From contig NBLK01000044.1 of NCBI GenBank assembly GCA_002084505.1, forward strand, positions 1-7,310: a stretch of 7,310 nt of DNA, given 5' to 3'. Below the pieces are notes generated by a model. That model ran no database searches, had not been told where the DNA came from, and saw only the letters and a program-made list of their open reading frames with translations. Origin of the DNA: Rickettsiaceae bacterium 4572_127 (GTDB lineage Bacteria; Pseudomonadota; Alphaproteobacteria; Rs-D84; NBLK01). Positions 4,864-7,310 of the stretch are shown here, piece after piece. Made by a program: the position numbers and the translations under genes. Each line of letters opens with the position of its first letter. Within the stretch, counting starts at the first letter, position 1.

Positions 4864-5745
4864 ATGGAAAAACCTGATTTTATTTCTGGAAAATGGAAAG
4901 AGAATGTTTCTCTTTCCAAAATGACTTGGCTTAAATTAGGTGGTAAAGTTGATGTTGTTTTTGAACCATCTAGCTTGGAAGATTTACAGATTTTTTTACA
5001 ATGGCATAAAGGTGAAATTTTTGTTTTAGGAGGAGGTTCAAATACTCTAATTCGAGATGGTGGAATTGACGGCATTGTAGTTCATCTTCCACAGGAACTT
5101 TCAACCTTAACATTCTCTAATACAACAATAAAAGTCGGTTGCGGAATTCAATCAAGACAGATAGCAATAGCATGTGCAAAGCAAGGTTTATCAGGTCTAG
5201 AATTCTTATACACAATACCGGGAACAATCGGTGGTGGAATGCAAACTAATGCTGGTTGTTATGGTGGGGAAATTTCAGATAATTTAGAATCAATTACAAT
5301 CCTAACTCGTGATGGAAAAGTTAAAAAATTATCAAATAAAGAATGTGGATTTTCGTATAGAAATTCTAAGATTCCCAAAAATGCCATAGTTGTTGAAGCT
5401 ATTTTTCAATGTGAAAGAAAAGAACCAAAAGAAATTCAAAAACAAATGGAGGAGACACAGAAAAAACGAAATTTATCTCAGCCTTTTGGTCAAGCTACGG
5501 CAGGTTCATCTTTCAAAAATCCTCCAAACGATGTTGCCGGACGATTAATTGATGTAGTTGGATTGAAAGATCATAAAATTGGAGGAGTTTTTGTTTCTAA
5601 AAAACATGCAAATTTTTTTATAAATGATGGAACAGGAACTGCAAAAGATTTTGAAGATTTATTATTTTATGTTCAAAAAACAGTTCAAGAAAAAACAGGA
5701 ATCAAATTGATTCCTGAAGTCCATTTTGTTGGAAAAAAACTTTAG
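4864..5745 (+). CDS. murB: UDP-N-acetylenolpyruvoylglucosamine reductase
   Basis: FAD-dependent cytoplasmic enzyme that reduces UDP-GlcNAc-enolpyruvate to UDP-MurNAc with NADPH, the second committed step of peptidoglycan precursor synthesis. The 293 residues comprise an FAD-binding domain (about 15-185) with TWLKLGG, LGGGSN (55-60) and IPGTIGGG (118-125). The active-site arginine R166 lies in SYRNS, and the C-terminal MurB domain follows. The proton-donor serine is S215 in AGSSFKNP and the catalytic glutamate is E285 in LIPEVHFVG, so all three catalytic positions are intact. Length and the SSFKNP form fit the shorter type II enzymes, not the ~340-residue E. coli type. The ATG lies 1 nt after the stop of a 43-codon frame and has no clear Shine-Dalgarno; a later ATG at 4921 would remove conserved N-terminal residues. 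It stands alone, away from other mur genes in this window. Confidence 0.95.
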   Translation: MEKPDFISGKWKENVSLSKMTWLKLGGKVDVVFEPSSLEDLQIFLQWHKGEIFVLGGGSNTLIRDGGIDGIVVHLPQELSTLTFSNTTIKVGCGIQSRQIAIACAKQGLSGLEFLYTIPGTIGGGMQTNAGCYGGEISDNLESITILTRDGKVKKLSNKECGFSYRNSKIPKNAIVVEAIFQCERKEPKEIQKQMEETQKKRNLSQPFGQATAGSSFKNPPNDVAGRLIDVVGLKDHKIGGVFVSKKHANFFINDGTGTAKDFEDLLFYVQKTVQEKTGIKLIPEVHFVGKKL

Positions 5746-5747
5746 TT

Positions 5748-7310
5748 TTACTTATAACCTTTACTTTGAATTTTAAATAATTTCGCATAGATTTTTTTCT
5801 TAGTCATAAGTTCTTTATGTGTGCCTTGTTCTAAAATTTTTCCTTTATCAATTACTATAATTTTGTTAGCATGGCGAACTGTTGAAAATCTATGAGAAAC
5901 AAATAAAATAGTTTTTCCTTTTGTGTGCTTTTTTAAGTTTTCAAAGATATCATATTCCGCTTCAGCATCAACAGCGCTAGTTGGTTCATCTAAAATCATG
6001 ATTGGTTTGTCTCCGTAAAAAGCACGAGCTAATGCAAGTTTTTGCCATTGTCCTCCTGATAATCCAATTCCTTTATCAAACTCACGACCGATTTGTTGAT
6101 TGTATCCATTTTTAAATTCGTTAATCATTTTATCAGCATTAGCAAGTTTTGCCGACAGCTCCATTCGTTTTTTATCAAATTTTTTGAGCGGATCTCCCAT
6201 TGTGATATTCTCCCGAGGAGTCATTCTATACTGAGCAAAGGTTTGGGTAAGTAATCCTAAGTGCCTGTGCCAATTTGTAATATCTAGTTCTTTTAAATTA
6301 ATGCCATTAATTAAAACCTCTCCTTTTGTTGGATCATAGAAACGACATAGCAATTTTATAAGTGTAGTTTTTCCAGCTCCATTTTCTCCGACAAAAGCAA
6401 CTTGTTCTCCAGCTTTTATCTTAAATGAGATGTTAGAAAAAACTTTCTGCCCATTTGGGTAATTAAAAGAAACTTTTTTAAATTCAATCGTCGGAGAATT
6501 AAAATCTTTAAATTTCATTCCATTTTTTGGATAATCTAAAGTAGGTTTTAAGTCGAGAAATTCGAAAAAATCTTTGAAAAATAAACTATTCTCCATGAGT
6601 TTTGCACTCTCTCTAACACTTCCTCTAGTATTTCCCTTTAAGCTACTAAGCATTGCAAGTAAAAGAGTAAAATGTCCTATCGTAATTTCAGCAGATAAAA
6701 CTTTTGGAACAAAAAATAAAATCAAACAAAACAATATAATCTCTTCATAAAGAGGGACAAAAAATCTTGGTTTATACCAGCTTAGAAGAGCTTTTTTCCA
6801 TCTTTCATGTAAAGTTGTTTTAATTTTTTCTGTTTGATTTAGCAATCTTTTTGTGCCACCCACAATTTTTGTTTCTTGTAAAACCGATAAATCTGAAAAT
6901 ATACTTTGAAAATATCCACTCTTTCTTTTTATAGAAACAAGGGCATTATTTTGATTAAAGAATTTTTTTGTGTATCTAAAAACTATGAAAATTCCCGGAA
7001 CTATCGTTGCAATAGCCAACAAAGGAACCCAAAAACCATAAACAGTCAATAATGAGAAAGAAACTACAACAGAGACAAGATAACTTATTAAATAAAAAAT
7101 AACTGAAAAATTATGTGGAATTCTAGGTAATGCATAATTTGCCCGCTGAATCAAATCATTTGTTTTAGGAGTTTCGAAATGTTCAATACTCATATTTGAT
7201 CTTTTTCTTAAAAAATCCATTGAAATAGATTTATCAACTTTACTCGCAAAAGCTTCAGTTATATAATTTTTCACAGAACTACTGATAGAAGTAAAAAGTC
7301 CAAGAAATTG
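5748..7310 (-). CDS. ABC half-transporter (membrane domain fused to ATPase), 5'-truncated by the window edge
   Basis: The frame stays open to the right edge, giving 520 visible residues of a protein that is usually 580-600 long. The first membrane helices are therefore outside; the in-frame GTG at 7274 is not the true start. The visible membrane domain (about residues 1-240) has helix pairs near 70-112 and 190-220. The ATPase domain is complete: Walker A GENGAGKTT (308-316), Q-loop Q356 in LLTQTF, signature LSGGQ (417-421), Walker B IMILDE (437-442), D-loop SAVD and switch histidine H473 in VSHRFS. All ATPase residues are intact, so it is an active exporter-type subunit that would work as a dimer in the cell membrane. 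Candidate cargo includes lipids, peptides and drugs; nothing here decides. It converges on murB with a 2-nt gap. Confidence 0.93.
   Translation of the reverse strand, partial: QFLGLFTSISSSVKNYITEAFASKVDKSISMDFLRKRSNMSIEHFETPKTNDLIQRANYALPRIPHNFSVIFYLISYLVSVVVSFSLLTVYGFWVPLLAIATIVPGIFIVFRYTKKFFNQNNALVSIKRKSGYFQSIFSDLSVLQETKIVGGTKRLLNQTEKIKTTLHERWKKALLSWYKPRFFVPLYEEIILFCLILFFVPKVLSAEITIGHFTLLLAMLSSLKGNTRGSVRESAKLMENSLFFKDFFEFLDLKPTLDYPKNGMKFKDFNSPTIEFKKVSFNYPNGQKVFSNISFKIKAGEQVAFVGENGAGKTTLIKLLCRFYDPTKGEVLINGINLKELDITNWHRHLGLLTQTFAQYRMTPRENITMGDPLKKFDKKRMELSAKLANADKMINEFKNGYNQQIGREFDKGIGLSGGQWQKLALARAFYGDKPIMILDEPTSAVDAEAEYDIFENLKKHTKGKTILFVSHRFSTVRHANKIIVIDKGKILEQGTHKELMTKKKIYAKLFKIQSKGYK

Noticed and set aside
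4767..5075. 102-codon minus-strand frame opposite the start of murB
   Set aside because: Antisense shadow of murB; the proline/serine-rich product arises from complementing glycine-rich codons.
1..7310. Use of an alternative code with TGA as glycine or tryptophan (some CPR lineages or mollicutes)
   Set aside because: The two TGA stops (genes at 5-412 and 393-698) fall at sensible protein ends, no TGA occurs inside any recognised gene, and glycine is encoded by GGN codons throughout.

Overview
The window is AT-rich (roughly 30% G+C by eye) and bacterial. It uses the standard code: TGA ends two genes, the MNT and HepT genes, and no gene reads through it. Genes are tightly packed with overlaps and gaps of a few bases, and several reuse the previous gene's 3' end for a ribosome binding site. 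The extended -10 promoter style, the 193-residue NDK with an HAS active-site signature, and the many small divergent enzymes would fit a small-genome lineage such as Patescibacteria/CPR. No rRNA or other taxonomic marker is present, so this is only an impression.

Layout. Positions 5-1497 (minus strand) hold one compact block transcribed in the order ndk, xseB, MNT nucleotidyltransferase, HepT-like HEPN protein. The genes overlap or lie 3 nt apart. The last two form an MNT/HepT toxin-antitoxin pair with all signature residues intact, attached to a housekeeping nucleotide and DNA-repair pair. Positions 1658-2284 (minus) encode a divergent adenylate-kinase-like P-loop protein with a four-cysteine LID. 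On one side of it is a 46-codon frame that fills the gap to ndk; on the other is a 30-codon frame that ends in its Shine-Dalgarno sequence. Positions 2443-4434 (minus) hold a two-gene unit: a GNAT acetyltransferase with an N-terminal extra half, followed within a few bases by an MFS transporter.

The 429-bp gap at 4435-4863 separates this leftward block from murB. It contains divergent promoter candidates and two overlapping, frame-shifted stretches that read like protein (a pilin-like NGSYP segment, then a 43-residue tail ending 1 nt before murB). These are most likely the remains, or a broken version, of a small secreted protein. murB (plus strand, 4864-5745) is a complete UDP-N-acetylenolpyruvoylglucosamine reductase. 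It converges, with a 2-nt gap, on an ABC half-transporter (minus strand) whose N-terminus lies beyond the right edge.

The annotation is mostly housekeeping: nucleotide balance (ndk, adenylate-kinase relative), recombination/repair nuclease (xseB) and wall precursor synthesis (murB). The accessory genes are the toxin-antitoxin pair, the GNAT-MFS pair and the ABC exporter. I see no insertion sequence, CRISPR array, tRNA or rRNA. No clearly new multi-gene system is evident; the most interesting items are the toxin-antitoxin pair fused to the ndk-xseB block, the aberrant adenylate kinase, and the protein-like debris before murB.
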